Shown: positions 15,954 through 25,024, counted from the first letter of the stretch. The stretch is 42,945 nucleotides of DNA from an uncultured Eubacteriales bacterium (GCA_902798105.1 CADBVG010000037.1:1-42945), one strand, 5' to 3'. Notes: generated by a model from the sequence alone, not told the origin. Translations and numbers: made by a program.

Positions 15954-17207
15954 TTATCCGAAAATCAGGAACATGACGACGCTGATGAGGGTGGCCGTCA
16001 GGCCCACGCAGGCCTCGAAGGGGATCAGCTTCATCCTGTCGCCGATGGACATGTTCACGCTGCCGCCGGTGGCGTGGAAGAAGGAGCCGTGGGGCAGGGA
16101 GTCTACGACCGTCGCGCCCGCGTGGACCATCGCGCCGGCGGCCAGTGCGGGCACGCCCTGCTCGATCAGGGTGGGGGCGAAGGTCTGGGCGGCGATGGTC
16201 GCGCCTGCGGTGGTGGAGGCGGTGGCCCCGGCCATCAGTATACCGGCCAGCGGGGCCAGCACGAAGGCGGGCATGTTCAGCTTCTCCAGCAGGGCGATCA
16301 CGTCGAGCGCGGAGGCCTTGATGATGCCGGCGATGGTGCCGGTGCCGATCAGCAGTATGGACACGCCGACGACCTTCGACAGGCCGAATTCGGTGATGCC
16401 CACAACGTCCCTGATGTTGCCGGTGACCAGCATGCACATGAGGCCGCCCACGGGCAGGGCGATCAGCGGGTCGATGGAGATGCCGGCGATGGGCCGCAGG
16501 GCCAGCAGCACGATCACCACCAGGGGGCCGACGATGGCGGGCAGGAACCCGGGCAGCGCGTTGTCGCTGGTCTCGATGTCGCCCTGGGCGACCTCGAGGC
16601 CGTTCTTCTTCTTGGACAGCATCGTGGAGAGCAGTATCGCCATGGCCAGCGCGAACACCGCAGGCACCAGGTTCTTGAACATCAGCGACGTCAGGTCAAC
16701 GCCGAAGGCCTCCGAGGCCGCGATGGTGTTGGGGTTGGGGGAGATGATGTTGCCCGCCTTGCCGCCGCCGATCATGGCCAGCAGCAGGCTCTGCTTGTTC
16801 AGCTTCGCCCGCTTGCCGATGGCCAGGGCGATGGGGGCCACGGTGATGACGGAGATGTCGATGAAAACGCCTACCGCGCAGATGATCATCGTCGCCAGCG
16901 CGATAGCTGCCAGTGCCAGCCGCTCGCCCATCCTGTCGACGATGGTCTCGGCGATCTTCTGGGCCGAGCCGGTCTTGATCAGCGCGCCGGCGAGTATGCC
17001 GGAGGTCATGATGCGCAGCACCGAGGACATCATGCTCTGGGCGCCGCTGACCATGGTGTTCACCGTGGTCACCAGTCCGCCGCCGCCGATGATGCCGCCG
17101 ACGAGGGCGCCCAGGATCAGGCTGTAGGCGGGGTGGACCTTTTTGATGATCAGTACGATGGCGATGGCGAGGCCGACCACGGCCCCAAGGGTGGTAAAGT
17201 CATACAT
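15954..17207 (-). CDS. GntP-family glycerate/gluconate permease
   Basis: A 417-residue polytopic membrane protein with roughly twelve hydrophobic segments, a proton-coupled symporter of the GntP family. Family signatures include GGGKAGNIISPNPNTIA in the middle and GATASTTAGATIAAQ near residue 325, followed by VDSLPHGSFFHATGG. GGAGGGCGAC precedes the ATG. It is encoded 13 bp after the glycerate kinase on the same strand, so glycerate is the likely substrate; gluconate-type acids are the alternative. Confidence 0.85.
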   Translation of the reverse strand: MYDFTTLGAVVGLAIAIVLIIKKVHPAYSLILGALVGGIIGGGGLVTTVNTMVSGAQSMMSSVLRIMTSGILAGALIKTGSAQKIAETIVDRMGERLALAAIALATMIICAVGVFIDISVITVAPIALAIGKRAKLNKQSLLLAMIGGGKAGNIISPNPNTIAASEAFGVDLTSLMFKNLVPAVFALAMAILLSTMLSKKKNGLEVAQGDIETSDNALPGFLPAIVGPLVVIVLLALRPIAGISIDPLIALPVGGLMCMLVTGNIRDVVGITEFGLSKVVGVSILLIGTGTIAGIIKASALDVIALLEKLNMPAFVLAPLAGILMAGATASTTAGATIAAQTFAPTLIEQGVPALAAGAMVHAGATVVDSLPHGSFFHATGGSVNMSIGDRMKLIPFEACVGLTATLISVVMFLIFG

Positions 17208-17220
17208 GGTGTCGCCCTCC

Positions 17221-18360
17221 TTATTTCTTCAGGTCCATGCCCGCCTTGATGAAGCGGAACATGCGCACCGCGCCCAGGTAATAGAGTTCCTCGGCCCGGC
17301 CGAGCGCTTCCTCCAGCGGCATCGGCGCGTCCACGGTGGTCATCAGCGAGGCGATGCCGTGGTCGAAGATCTGCGCGGCGCCCCGGCCCAGCGAGCCGCT
17401 CAGGCCCACGGCGATCACGCCCTTCCTTGCGGCGCGCTCGCCCACACCCTGCATCACCTTGCCGAAGCAGCTCTGCCAGTCGGTGCGGCCTTCGCCGGTG
17501 ACCACCAGGTCGGTGCCCTCCAGCCGCTGGTCGAAGCCGATCAGGTCCAGCACTGTGTCGATGCCGGACTTCATCTCGCCGCCCAGGAATACCAGCGCCG
17601 CGCCCAGGCCGCCCGCCGCGCCAGCGCCCTGTATGGCGTCGGGGTCGATGCCAAACTGCTTGCGGAGCACGTCGCGGTAGTTCACCATGCCCGCCTCCAG
17701 CCGCGCCTGCATCTCCGGCGTCGCGCCCTTCTGGGCTCCGAAGGTCCAGGTGGCGCCGTTCTCGCCGCACAGGGGGTTGGTCACGTCGCACATCACCGTG
17801 ATCCTGGCGTTGGCCAGGCGGTGGTCCAGCGTGGATACGTCGATGGCGCTGACCTTCTCCAGGTCCTCGCCCCGGCCCTCCAGCTCGTGGCCGTCGGCAT
17901 CCAGGAAGCGCACGCCCAGCGCCCGGGCGCAGCCCATGCCGCCATCGTTGGTGGCGCTGCCGCCGATGGCGATGGAGATGTCCGTGAAGCCTTGATCCAG
18001 CGCGTGGCGAATCAGCTCGCCGGTGCCGTAGCTGGTGGCCTTCAGCGGGTTGCGCTTGTCCAGCGGCACCAGGGGCAGCCCGGAGGCCGCCGCCATCTCG
18101 ATGACGGCCCGGTGGTCGTCCAGCCTGCCGTAGCGGGCGCGGACGGGCTCCATCATTGGGCCGCAGACCTCGGTCTCGATCCATTCGCCCTTCTCCGCGG
18201 CGACCACCGCGTCCGTGGTGCCTTCGCCGCCGTCGGCCACCGGCACGCCGCTGTACTCGATCTCGCCGAACACCGCTTTCGCCGCCGACGCCAGCAGCTC
18301 GACGGTTTGCTCACTGGTCAGCGTGCCCTTGAAGGAATCCGATGCAAACAGGAACCTCAT
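17221..18360 (-). CDS. Glycerate kinase (GlxK/GarK family)
   Basis: A 379-residue cytosolic kinase that phosphorylates D-glycerate, giving 2- or 3-phosphoglycerate for glycolysis. It carries the family landmarks: N-terminal ASDSFKGTLTS, VADGGEGTTDA near residue 45, GTGELIRHAL near 108, IAIGGSATNDGGMG near 123, and VTGEGRTDWQS near 287. The length is normal. GGGGAGG lies before the ATG. It forms a two-gene operon with the downstream permease and is divergent from a CdaR-type regulator that probably controls both. Confidence 0.93.
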   Translation of the reverse strand: MRFLFASDSFKGTLTSEQTVELLASAAKAVFGEIEYSGVPVADGGEGTTDAVVAAEKGEWIETEVCGPMMEPVRARYGRLDDHRAVIEMAAASGLPLVPLDKRNPLKATSYGTGELIRHALDQGFTDISIAIGGSATNDGGMGCARALGVRFLDADGHELEGRGEDLEKVSAIDVSTLDHRLANARITVMCDVTNPLCGENGATWTFGAQKGATPEMQARLEAGMVNYRDVLRKQFGIDPDAIQGAGAAGGLGAALVFLGGEMKSGIDTVLDLIGFDQRLEGTDLVVTGEGRTDWQSCFGKVMQGVGERAARKGVIAVGLSGSLGRGAAQIFDHGIASLMTTVDAPMPLEEALGRAEELYYLGAVRMFRFIKAGMDLKK

Positions 18361-18409
18361 GTGTATAACCTCCCCGTTGTTTATTTGCTGAGCTTATTGT
18401 AGCATTTTT

Positions 18410-18446
18410 CGCTATATTGTGATATATTATTGATAACAATATAGCG
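18410..18446. promoter_or_regulatory. Large palindrome, candidate CdaR operator
   Basis: CGCTATATTGT (18410-18420) and ACAATATAGCG (18436-18446) are perfect 11-bp inverted half-sites 15 bp apart, in the gap between the divergent kinase and regulator genes. On the minus strand TACAAT near 18398 is a plausible -10 for the kinase with a poor -35, as expected for an activated promoter. The binding protein is inferred from position. Confidence 0.65.
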
Positions 18447-18494
18447 ACGATAATATCAGAATAATATGTCATATAAGACAAGGAGGCGGTGCCC

Positions 18495-19628
18495 ATGCCC
18501 GCGCAGATACGCACCCAGTTGGCACAGCAGATCGTGGATACGTTGAAGACGATTTGCAGCCATGACATCAACTTCATCGACGTACAGGGGCGCATCAGCG
18601 CCAGCACCGACCCGGACCGGGTGGGCGGCTATCACGAGGGCGGCCACGAGGCGGCGAAGGCGGGCCAGATCGTCACCATTCGGCGGGACGATCCGGACCG
18701 GAATGAGCGCCGCGGCATCAACATGCCCATACGCTTCCACGGCAGCACCGTGGCGGTCATCGGCATCACCGGGGACCCTGAAGAGGTGCAGAGGTACGCC
18801 GACCTGGCCCAGCGCCTCACGCTGCTGCTGCTCCGGGAGCACGAGATCGACACCCGAAACTACGACATCCGCACGCAGACGGGCTATTTGGTGCGGGCGT
18901 TGATCGACCGGGAGACGGTGAGCCCCGCGTTTATCGCGGAGGTGCTGGAGAAGAACGGGCTGGCAGATAGGGGCGAGGCCTGGCGGACCATGGTCGTGCA
19001 GCTCCAGGAGGCCCACGCCCACCCGCTGTCTGCCATCGAGGGTGCGGTGCAGGCGGTGGTGGGGACGATGGGCAGGTGCCTGGTGGCCTACCGCTTTCCC
19101 AACGAATACGTACTGCTGGTCCGGGAGCGGGACGGCGCGCGCTGGGCGCAAGCCCTGGAAAAGCTGGCCCTCGACTGGACGGGGGACATCCGCGTGGGCA
19201 TCGGCTCGGCGCGGCGGCTGTCCCGGCAGGATCTTTCCTTCAGGGCGGCGAAGCTGGCACTGCAAAGCCTGGAGGCCGGCGATAATTTCGCCACTTATGA
19301 ATCGGTGCGCCTGGAGATACTGCTCGGCAGCGTCTCCCGGACCGCCGCCGACGCCTACCTGCAAAAGTGCCTTGGGGGTCTGGACGAGGGGGACCGGGCG
19401 CTGCTGAACCTGTACTTCGCGTCGGAAATGTCGCTGAAGGCTACGGCCCAGCGCTGCTATTTGCACATCAACACGGTCCAGTACCGCCTGCGGCGGATCA
19501 GGGACCGCTGCGGCCTGGACCCCCGGCGTTTCCGGGAGGCTTCCATGCTGTACACGGCGCTGCGACTGGAGGCGATGAACGGCGGCGGGAAGGACGCAGG
19601 CGATGCCCCACGCGCGGGGAATTTGTAA
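18495..19628 (+). CDS. CdaR-family sugar-diacid/glycerate regulator
   Basis: A 377-residue transcription factor. Residues 1-130 form the diacid-recognition domain (QIVDTLKTICSHDINFID, then a GRISASTDPDR loop). A middle GGDEF-like scaffold with no catalytic motif follows. The C-terminal PucR-type helix-turn-helix is near 325 (LHINTVQYRLRRIRDRCGLD). Start choice: ATG 18495 is 8 nt after AGGAGG; an in-frame GTG at 18489 is too close. The family activates glucarate, glycerate and related pathways when the acid is present, which fits the divergent permease-kinase pair. Confidence 0.9.
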   Translation: MPAQIRTQLAQQIVDTLKTICSHDINFIDVQGRISASTDPDRVGGYHEGGHEAAKAGQIVTIRRDDPDRNERRGINMPIRFHGSTVAVIGITGDPEEVQRYADLAQRLTLLLLREHEIDTRNYDIRTQTGYLVRALIDRETVSPAFIAEVLEKNGLADRGEAWRTMVVQLQEAHAHPLSAIEGAVQAVVGTMGRCLVAYRFPNEYVLLVRERDGARWAQALEKLALDWTGDIRVGIGSARRLSRQDLSFRAAKLALQSLEAGDNFATYESVRLEILLGSVSRTAADAYLQKCLGGLDEGDRALLNLYFASEMSLKATAQRCYLHINTVQYRLRRIRDRCGLDPRRFREASMLYTALRLEAMNGGGKDAGDAPRAGNL

Positions 19629-19656
19629 ATGAACTATAAATAATTGTTCCTTTTCA

Positions 19657-19685
19657 TTGTGCATTTTCCGGCCGTGTGCTATAAT
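19657..19685 (+). promoter_or_regulatory. Promoter of the parvulin-like foldase gene
   Basis: TTGTGC, 17 bp, TATAAT, about 50 bp before the start at 19735. Confidence 0.6.
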
Positions 19686-19734
19686 TCTTGTCGATGTTCC
19701 GCGATGGCGGAAAAACGAAATGGAGGCAATGTAT

Positions 19735-21171
19735 ATGAATATGAAGAAGCTGCTTAGCCTGGTCCTGGCCATGCTGCTGGCGCTGAGCGCGCCGGCGTTC
19801 GCCGAGGAAGCCCAGGACGATCTCCAGGCCCAGCTGGACGCGGCCAACGCCCGCGTGGCCGAGCTGGAGGCCCTGGTGGAGCTGTACAAGCCCTACTATG
19901 AGAAGCAGGTCGTGGCCGAGTTCGGCGAGGACGGCGTCATCTGGCGCGACGACGCCATGAAGGAGTACGAGGCTGCGGCCAGCGCCTACACCCAGTACGG
20001 CCTGTCCATCGACGACTATGCCGACGGCATCAAGGAGGACATACTGAAGTCCCTGGTGCGCAGCGCCGTGATCGACGCCAAGGCCGAAGCGCTGGGCCTG
20101 AGCGATTTGGACGACGAGACCATCGCCCGTTTGCAGACCGAGGCCGCCGAGACCTTCGAAAACTACGTCGACTCCTACAGGAGCTATTTCGCCGCCGAGG
20201 ACGCCACTGACGAGGAGGCCCGCGAGCAGACCCTGGCCGCCCTGGAATCCTACGGCATGACCCAGGACGCCCTGGCCCAGCAGACCATCGAGGGCTACGT
20301 GGATGAGCAGCTGTACAACTACGTCACCGCCGATGTTGCCGTCACCGACGAGGACATCCAGGCCAAGTATGACGCCATGGTGGCCGAGGCCCAGGAGAGC
20401 TACGCCGACGACTACAGCTACAACAACGCCCGCAACAGCGGCAACGTCATCGTCTGGAACCCCGAAGGCTATCGCGCCGTGAAGCACGTGCTGATCAAGT
20501 TCGACGACGAACAGGCCAAGCAGTACAGCGAGCTGCACAGCACTCTGGACAGCCTGAACGCCGAGTTGGAGGCCCTGGACGCCCCCGCCGAGACCGAAGT
20601 GCCCGTGGAGATCGAGGACGCGAACGTCGAGGTTGAGGAAGCGCCCGTCGAGGAGGCCGAAGCGACTCCCGAAGTGACGCCCGAGCCCACTCCCGAGCCC
20701 CGCAGCCGCGAGGAGATCCAGTCCGACATCGGCAACATCGCCACTGAGATCGAGGCCCTGTACAGCCAGCTGCTGCCCCAGGCCCAGCAGGTGATCGACG
20801 AGTTCAACGGCGGCGCGGACTTCAACAGCCTGATCGAGAAGTACAACGCCGACCCCGGTATGCAGAACGAGCCCACTGCCACCAACGGCTATGCCGTGTC
20901 TGCGAACTCCACCACCTGGGACCCCGCCTTCACCGAGGGTGCCATGTCCATCGCGGCTGTGGGCCAGATCAGCGGCCCGGTCTATGGCCAGAACGGCATT
21001 CACGTGATCTACTACCTCAGCGACATCACCCCCGGCCCGGTGGCCCTCGAGGACATCGCCGACGCCGTGAAGGACGCCGCCCTGCAGGACAAGACCGCCG
21101 AGACCTATGACAACCAGGTCAACGCCTGGGTCGAGGAGGCCAAGCCGGTCTACCACATGGACCGCTTCTGA
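19735..21171 (+). CDS. Secreted PrsA/SurA-like parvulin foldase with split domain
   Basis: A 478-residue exported protein, probably a peptidyl-prolyl isomerase and chaperone for secreted proteins. The signal peptide ends AFA-EE and there is no lipobox Cys, unlike canonical PrsA. A SurA_N-like helical region runs to about 240. The parvulin domain starts AVKHVLIKF near 248. It is then interrupted by about 85 residues of acidic, Pro/Glu-rich low-complexity sequence (E, P, T and V) and resumes near 345 with GADFNSLIEKYNADPGM, ending GQNGIHVIYYL. Start choice: ATG 19735 lies 8 nt after GGAGG. It is a single gene with its own promoter, followed by a palindromic repeat. Confidence 0.82.
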   Translation: MNMKKLLSLVLAMLLALSAPAFAEEAQDDLQAQLDAANARVAELEALVELYKPYYEKQVVAEFGEDGVIWRDDAMKEYEAAASAYTQYGLSIDDYADGIKEDILKSLVRSAVIDAKAEALGLSDLDDETIARLQTEAAETFENYVDSYRSYFAAEDATDEEAREQTLAALESYGMTQDALAQQTIEGYVDEQLYNYVTADVAVTDEDIQAKYDAMVAEAQESYADDYSYNNARNSGNVIVWNPEGYRAVKHVLIKFDDEQAKQYSELHSTLDSLNAELEALDAPAETEVPVEIEDANVEVEEAPVEEAEATPEVTPEPTPEPRSREEIQSDIGNIATEIEALYSQLLPQAQQVIDEFNGGADFNSLIEKYNADPGMQNEPTATNGYAVSANSTTWDPAFTEGAMSIAAVGQISGPVYGQNGIHVIYYLSDITPGPVALEDIADAVKDAALQDKTAETYDNQVNAWVEEAKPVYHMDRF

Positions 21172-21190
21172 TGCCATTGTAGCAGCCTGT

Positions 21191-21291
21191 GAAAGATCCT
21201 TTGACTGCGCCGCTTTCGCGGCTCCGCTCAGTATGACACCGAATGCAGGTCGTCATACTGAGCGAAGCGAAGCGCAGTCGAAGGATCTTTC
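21191..21291. repeat. Dispersed palindrome, copy A
   Basis: GAAAGATCCTT...GACTGCGC and CGCTCAGTATGAC are mirrored by GTCATACTGAGCG and GCGCAGTCGAAGGATCTTTC. The unit resembles the copies at 25615 and 29108. It lies in the gap after the foldase gene and may also end its transcript. Confidence 0.8.
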
Positions 21292-21295
21292 TGTT

Positions 21296-21324
21296 TTGAT
21301 TTTGGTGGATAATCATGGTATACT
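21296..21324 (+). promoter_or_regulatory. Promoter of the two-component operon
   Basis: TTGATT, 17 bp, TATACT, about 65 bp before the response regulator start. Confidence 0.6.
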
Positions 21325-21388
21325 GTTGAACAGGGAAATATGGCGGCGCAGGCGTCGCCGCTACAACCAAGTCGATAAGGAGGCTCCC

Positions 21389-22072
21389 ATGCGCATACTA
21401 CTGGTCGAAGACGAAAAGAACCTTTCCGCGGCGGTGTGCCGGCTGTTGCAGCAGGAGCGCTTCGTGGTGGATCCGGTGTACACCGGGCCGGAGGGGCTGG
21501 ACAGCGCCCTGTCCGGGGCCTACGACGCCGTGATACTGGACGTGATGCTGCCGGGGATGGATGGTTTCACCGTGCTGGAAAAGCTGCGCGCCGAGGGCGT
21601 CAAAACCCCGGTGATGATGCTCACCGCCCGGGGCGATCTCCAGGACCGCATCCGGGGGCTGGAGGGCGGCGCGGACTACTACCTGCCCAAGCCCTTCCAG
21701 ATGGGAGAGCTGGTGGCCTGCCTGCGGGCTATCACCCGCCGGGGGGACGGCGCGCCGGTGATGAACCTGTCATTCGACGGCGTGTCCCTCTCGGAAAAGG
21801 AGGGCAAGCTGCAAAACGATGTCACCGGCCAGTCGGTGAAGCTGGGGGCGAAGGAGTACCAGCTGATGGAGGTGTTCCTGCGCAACCCCGGCCAGATCCT
21901 GCCCAAGGAGATGCTGATCGAGCGGGTGTGGGGCTACGACAGCGACGCCGAATACAACAACCTGGAGGTCTACGTGTCCTTCCTGCGCAAGAAGCTGAGC
22001 TTCATCGGCGCAAAGGTGAAGCTGAAGGCCACCCGGGGGCTGGGCTACAGCCTGGAGGAGAGCCATGATTAA
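21389..22072 (+). CDS. OmpR/PhoB-family response regulator
   Basis: A 227-residue DNA-binding response regulator. The receiver domain (1-115) has acidic residues E7 and D8, the phospho-acceptor Asp51 in VILDVML, and Lys in YLPKPF. A winged-helix domain (130-222) ends with the family tail KATRGLGYSLEE. Start: ATG after AAGGAGG. The stop overlaps the kinase start by eight bases. The target genes are unknown. Confidence 0.93.
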   Translation: MRILLVEDEKNLSAAVCRLLQQERFVVDPVYTGPEGLDSALSGAYDAVILDVMLPGMDGFTVLEKLRAEGVKTPVMMLTARGDLQDRIRGLEGGADYYLPKPFQMGELVACLRAITRRGDGAPVMNLSFDGVSLSEKEGKLQNDVTGQSVKLGAKEYQLMEVFLRNPGQILPKEMLIERVWGYDSDAEYNNLEVYVSFLRKKLSFIGAKVKLKATRGLGYSLEESHD

Positions 22073-23501
22073 GACGCTGCGCCGCCGGCTGACGCTGCTG
22101 GTGGCCTGCGTGCTGGTGCTGGTGACGGTGGGCATCGTGCTGTCCATACGGGCCATCAACCTGCGCAATATCGACACCTCGGCCCGCGCCGCCCTTGCGG
22201 TGCTCAGCGAAAACCGGGGCCAGCGGCCCGGGCAGATGCAGCAGGCGCCGCCCGACCTGCCCGACGGCGAGACGCCGCCGCCGAAGCCCGAGGGGGATAC
22301 AGCGCCTACCGGCGGCAGCCTGCCGCCACAGGCGCCCGCAGACAGCGGGGGCGACGCGGCAGCCGGCAGCGACGGCAGCCTGCCGGCACAGGCGCCCGCC
22401 GATGGCGAAACGCCGCCGCCCAGGCCCGAGGGCGACCAAACCCCGCCCCAGCGGCCCGGCATCGACATGCCCGGGGGCAATTCCCTGGCCAGCCTGTCCA
22501 ATGCCTACACCATCCGCCTGGATGGGGCGGGAAACGTCACCGAATGGAGCAGCGACCGATCGGACCTGTACACCGACGCCCAGGTGCAGGCCATGGCCGG
22601 GGCCGTGCTGGCCGTGGGGGAGACCGAGGGCCGCATAGATACCCAGTACTACCGCCTCATCGACGATGGGGAGGGCGGCGAGGAACGGCTGTTGATCGTG
22701 CTGGATGCCCGGCTGGAGTTCCTGTCCGCCGAGCGGATGCTGCGCGCCGCGGCGCTGGTGGCCGCGCTGGCCGGGCTGCTGCTGGGCGCGGGGGCCTGGC
22801 TGCTGATCCGTCGGATGCTCCAGCCGGTGCAGGCGTCCTTCGATCGGCAGAAGCAATTCGTATGGGACGCCAGCCACGAGTTCAAGACGCCCCTGGCGGT
22901 GATTTCCGCCAACGCCGAGCTGCTTTCCCGGCAGGTGGGGCCCAACGAATACCTGGGCTACATACAGTCTGAGGTGAAGCGCACCGACAACCTGGTGCAG
23001 GGCCTTTTGACCCTGGCCCGCATGGACAAGGGCACGGTCACCGCCGAGATGAAGCGCTTCGACCTGTCCCAGGCGCTGCTGGGGGTGGCGCTGCCCTTCG
23101 AGAGCACCGTGTTCGAAGCAGGCAGGACGCTGGAGACGGACGTGCCCGAAGGCGTGTTCATTCGCGGGGACGAGGCCATGCTGCAACAGCTGGCGGTGAT
23201 TCTGCTGAGCAACGCCCTGAAGTATTCGGGCGAGGGCGGCCTGATTCGCCTGTCCCTGGTCCAAAAGGGCCGGGGCGCGGTGATCACCGTGTACAACACC
23301 GGCGCGGGCATCGCCCCGGAGAACCTGGAAAGGATATTCGACCGCTTTTACCGGGAGGACCTGTCCCACAACAGCGCCGTCGCCGGGAACGGCCTGGGGT
23401 TGGCCATCGCCCGTACCATCGCCGAGGCCCACAAGGGCCATATTCGCGCCGAGAGCGAACAAGGCAGCAGCGCCACGTTTATCGTTACGCTGCCGGGATG
23501 A
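22065..23501 (+). CDS. Sensor histidine kinase with Pro-rich extracellular domain
   Basis: A 478-residue membrane kinase, partner of the overlapping response regulator. A first membrane segment is at 10-30. An extracellular part of about 200 residues opens with a Pro/Gly/Asp-rich stretch containing two near-repeats of the form DGETPPP(K/R)PEGD. A second membrane segment lies near 230-250. The DHp helix carries His271 in DASHEFKTPLAV. The ATPase domain has the N-box (LLSNALKYS), G1-like YNTGAGI and G2 GNGLGLAIA. It has no HAMP domain of normal length. The proline-rich region may span or touch the cell wall. Confidence 0.92.
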   Translation: MIKTLRRRLTLLVACVLVLVTVGIVLSIRAINLRNIDTSARAALAVLSENRGQRPGQMQQAPPDLPDGETPPPKPEGDTAPTGGSLPPQAPADSGGDAAAGSDGSLPAQAPADGETPPPRPEGDQTPPQRPGIDMPGGNSLASLSNAYTIRLDGAGNVTEWSSDRSDLYTDAQVQAMAGAVLAVGETEGRIDTQYYRLIDDGEGGEERLLIVLDARLEFLSAERMLRAAALVAALAGLLLGAGAWLLIRRMLQPVQASFDRQKQFVWDASHEFKTPLAVISANAELLSRQVGPNEYLGYIQSEVKRTDNLVQGLLTLARMDKGTVTAEMKRFDLSQALLGVALPFESTVFEAGRTLETDVPEGVFIRGDEAMLQQLAVILLSNALKYSGEGGLIRLSLVQKGRGAVITVYNTGAGIAPENLERIFDRFYREDLSHNSAVAGNGLGLAIARTIAEAHKGHIRAESEQGSSATFIVTLPG

Positions 23502-23595
23502 CGGTATTTCGGCAAGTCAAGGGGCTTCAACGCCGGCATGGCGGAAAAGGCACCGCAGGATTTTATAGGTTTAGGTTGAATTGGTATCAGCTATT

Positions 23596-23674
23596 TGCAG
23601 CAGCGGCCCCCGGACCGCCATCGTGACGCCCGGGGAGGCACTCTCACGGTGGCGGCACGGGGGCCGCCGCTGCA
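23596..23674. terminator. Long GC-rich hairpin between convergent genes
   Basis: GCGGCCCCCG then CCGCCATCGTGA pairs with TCACGGTGGCGG then CGGGGGCCGC, forming an arm of over 25 bp with a two-base internal mismatch and a 17-nt loop. It lies between the plus-strand kinase gene and the minus-strand LCP gene and probably ends both transcripts. The T-rich tail is weak. Confidence 0.55.
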
Positions 23675-23683
23675 TATTGGGCT

Positions 23684-24763
23684 TTATTCGTAGATGAATG
23701 CGTACAGGGCCTTGGCGTTGGCCTCGAAATCGGGCTTGATGCACCAGGTGTTGCCGTACATGCCGGAATCGTAGGTGCCGTCGGCGGGAATGCGGAACTC
23801 GGACATCTTGTTCAGGTCCATCTTCATGCACACGCCGGCGATGTCCATGATCTCGTTGAAGCCGAGGTTTGTCTCCACGTATTGCAGCATCGTGGTGACG
23901 ATGCCCGCCAGGCGCAGCACGCTGACGCTCTGCATCTTCTTGGCAATGGCCACCAGCACGTTGCGCTGGCGGTTGGTACGGGCGTAGTCGGAATCGCTCT
24001 TGCGGATGCGGGAATAGGCCAGCACCTGCTTGCCGTTCAGCAGAACGTTATCACCGGAGGGCACGGCGTCGGATATGTATTCGCCGGAGCCGTCCTTCGC
24101 GCCCACGCTGGAGGCGTTCAGCCGACGGATCGCGCCGCTTTCGGCAGGGGTGACGTTCAGCTCAATGCCGCCCAGGGTGTCCACGATCTGCACCAGGCAC
24201 TGCATGTTCACCAGCGCGTACTTCTGAATGTTCAGGCCGAAGTATTCGTTGATCGTGCGGATGGTCAGCTCGGGGCCGCCGTATACGCAGGCCGCGTTCA
24301 GCTTTTGCCCGCCGTAGCCGGGAATCTGGACCCAGATGTCGCGCATGATAGAGGTCAGCTTGATCTTGTTGGCCTTGGCGTTGATGGACAACACGATCAT
24401 CGTGTCCGTGCGCAGGTACTTGGTGTTGCCACGGGCATCGGTACCCAGCAGCAGTATGTTCAGCCAGTCTTCGGAGAGGCCCTGGGTGATGGCGAGGTCG
24501 GTGACGTTCACATGCTCGTCCACCACGATCTCCTCTTCCTCTTCATCATCGCCGTCCACCACGTACTGCACGCTGTCGTCCGCGTCCTCGGCCTCATCCG
24601 CGATGATGGTGTCCTCCTCCTCCTTGGTCACGCCAATGAGGTAGCGCAGCAGGTCGCCCACCACGTCCGGATCGTCCTGCTCGGCCAGCGCGCCCAGCGC
24701 GCCGCCCAGCAGCAGGCACAGCGCCAGCAGCGCTGCGACAAGCTTATTTATCCGTTTTTTCAT
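23684..24763 (-). CDS. LytR-CpsA-Psr (LCP) family cell-wall ligase
   Basis: A 359-residue membrane-anchored enzyme of the family that attaches anionic glycopolymers to peptidoglycan from lipid-linked donors. The N-terminal hydrophobic segment is followed by a strongly acidic linker (about 25-85, rich in D and E). The catalytic domain carries LLLGTDARG, SIMRDIWV and YSRIRKSDSDYARTNRQ, with the conserved Asp and Arg residues that bind the pyrophosphate and metal. Start choice: the second ATG, 9 nt after GGAGG; the first, at 24769, is only 3 nt away. It is transcribed alone, convergent with the two-component operon. Confidence 0.9.
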   Translation of the reverse strand: MKKRINKLVAALLALCLLLGGALGALAEQDDPDVVGDLLRYLIGVTKEEEDTIIADEAEDADDSVQYVVDGDDEEEEEIVVDEHVNVTDLAITQGLSEDWLNILLLGTDARGNTKYLRTDTMIVLSINAKANKIKLTSIMRDIWVQIPGYGGQKLNAACVYGGPELTIRTINEYFGLNIQKYALVNMQCLVQIVDTLGGIELNVTPAESGAIRRLNASSVGAKDGSGEYISDAVPSGDNVLLNGKQVLAYSRIRKSDSDYARTNRQRNVLVAIAKKMQSVSVLRLAGIVTTMLQYVETNLGFNEIMDIAGVCMKMDLNKMSEFRIPADGTYDSGMYGNTWCIKPDFEANAKALYAFIYE

Positions 24764-24895
24764 TGTCATTATCCTCCATGTCGGTGATATCAGCTATTTT
24801 ACCAGCGCCGGGCCGCAAAATCAACCCGCCCTTTGAAATTCAAAATTCACTTCAAACCAGCTTCATAATTCAGCCGGTGTGTATACAGGGCGGAA

Positions 24896-25024
24896 ATGGG
24901 CTCTGTGACGGGCGTTTTCGTAGCGCGGCCGGGGACCGGCCTGCCAGCGTTTGCCAGCATAAAGTCATAAATTTCCAGCGTGCAGGATTCCCGGCCACGG
25001 GCGGAGAATAACAGACAGAGCCCA
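24896..25024 (+). other. Leader before the HAD gene closed by an 11-bp inverted repeat
   Basis: ATGGGCTCTGT (about 24896-24906) and ACAGAGCCCAT (about 25014-25024) are perfect inverted repeats enclosing about 107 bases that hold smaller pairings such as GGCCGG/CCGGCC. The sequence matches no riboswitch I know. It could be a structured 5' leader of the HAD gene or a degraded palindromic element. Nothing else is visible in 24770-25044. Confidence 0.35.

Noticed and set aside
16074-17249. 391-codon plus-strand frame over the GntP permease
   Set aside because: Rich in G, D, H and Q without structure; the minus-strand frame is a clear polytopic permease.
19654-21177. 507-codon minus-strand frame over the parvulin gene
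   Set aside because: The plus-strand protein has a signal peptide, ribosome-binding site, promoter and family motifs; the antisense translation is low-complexity V/G/L/D sequence from biased third positions.
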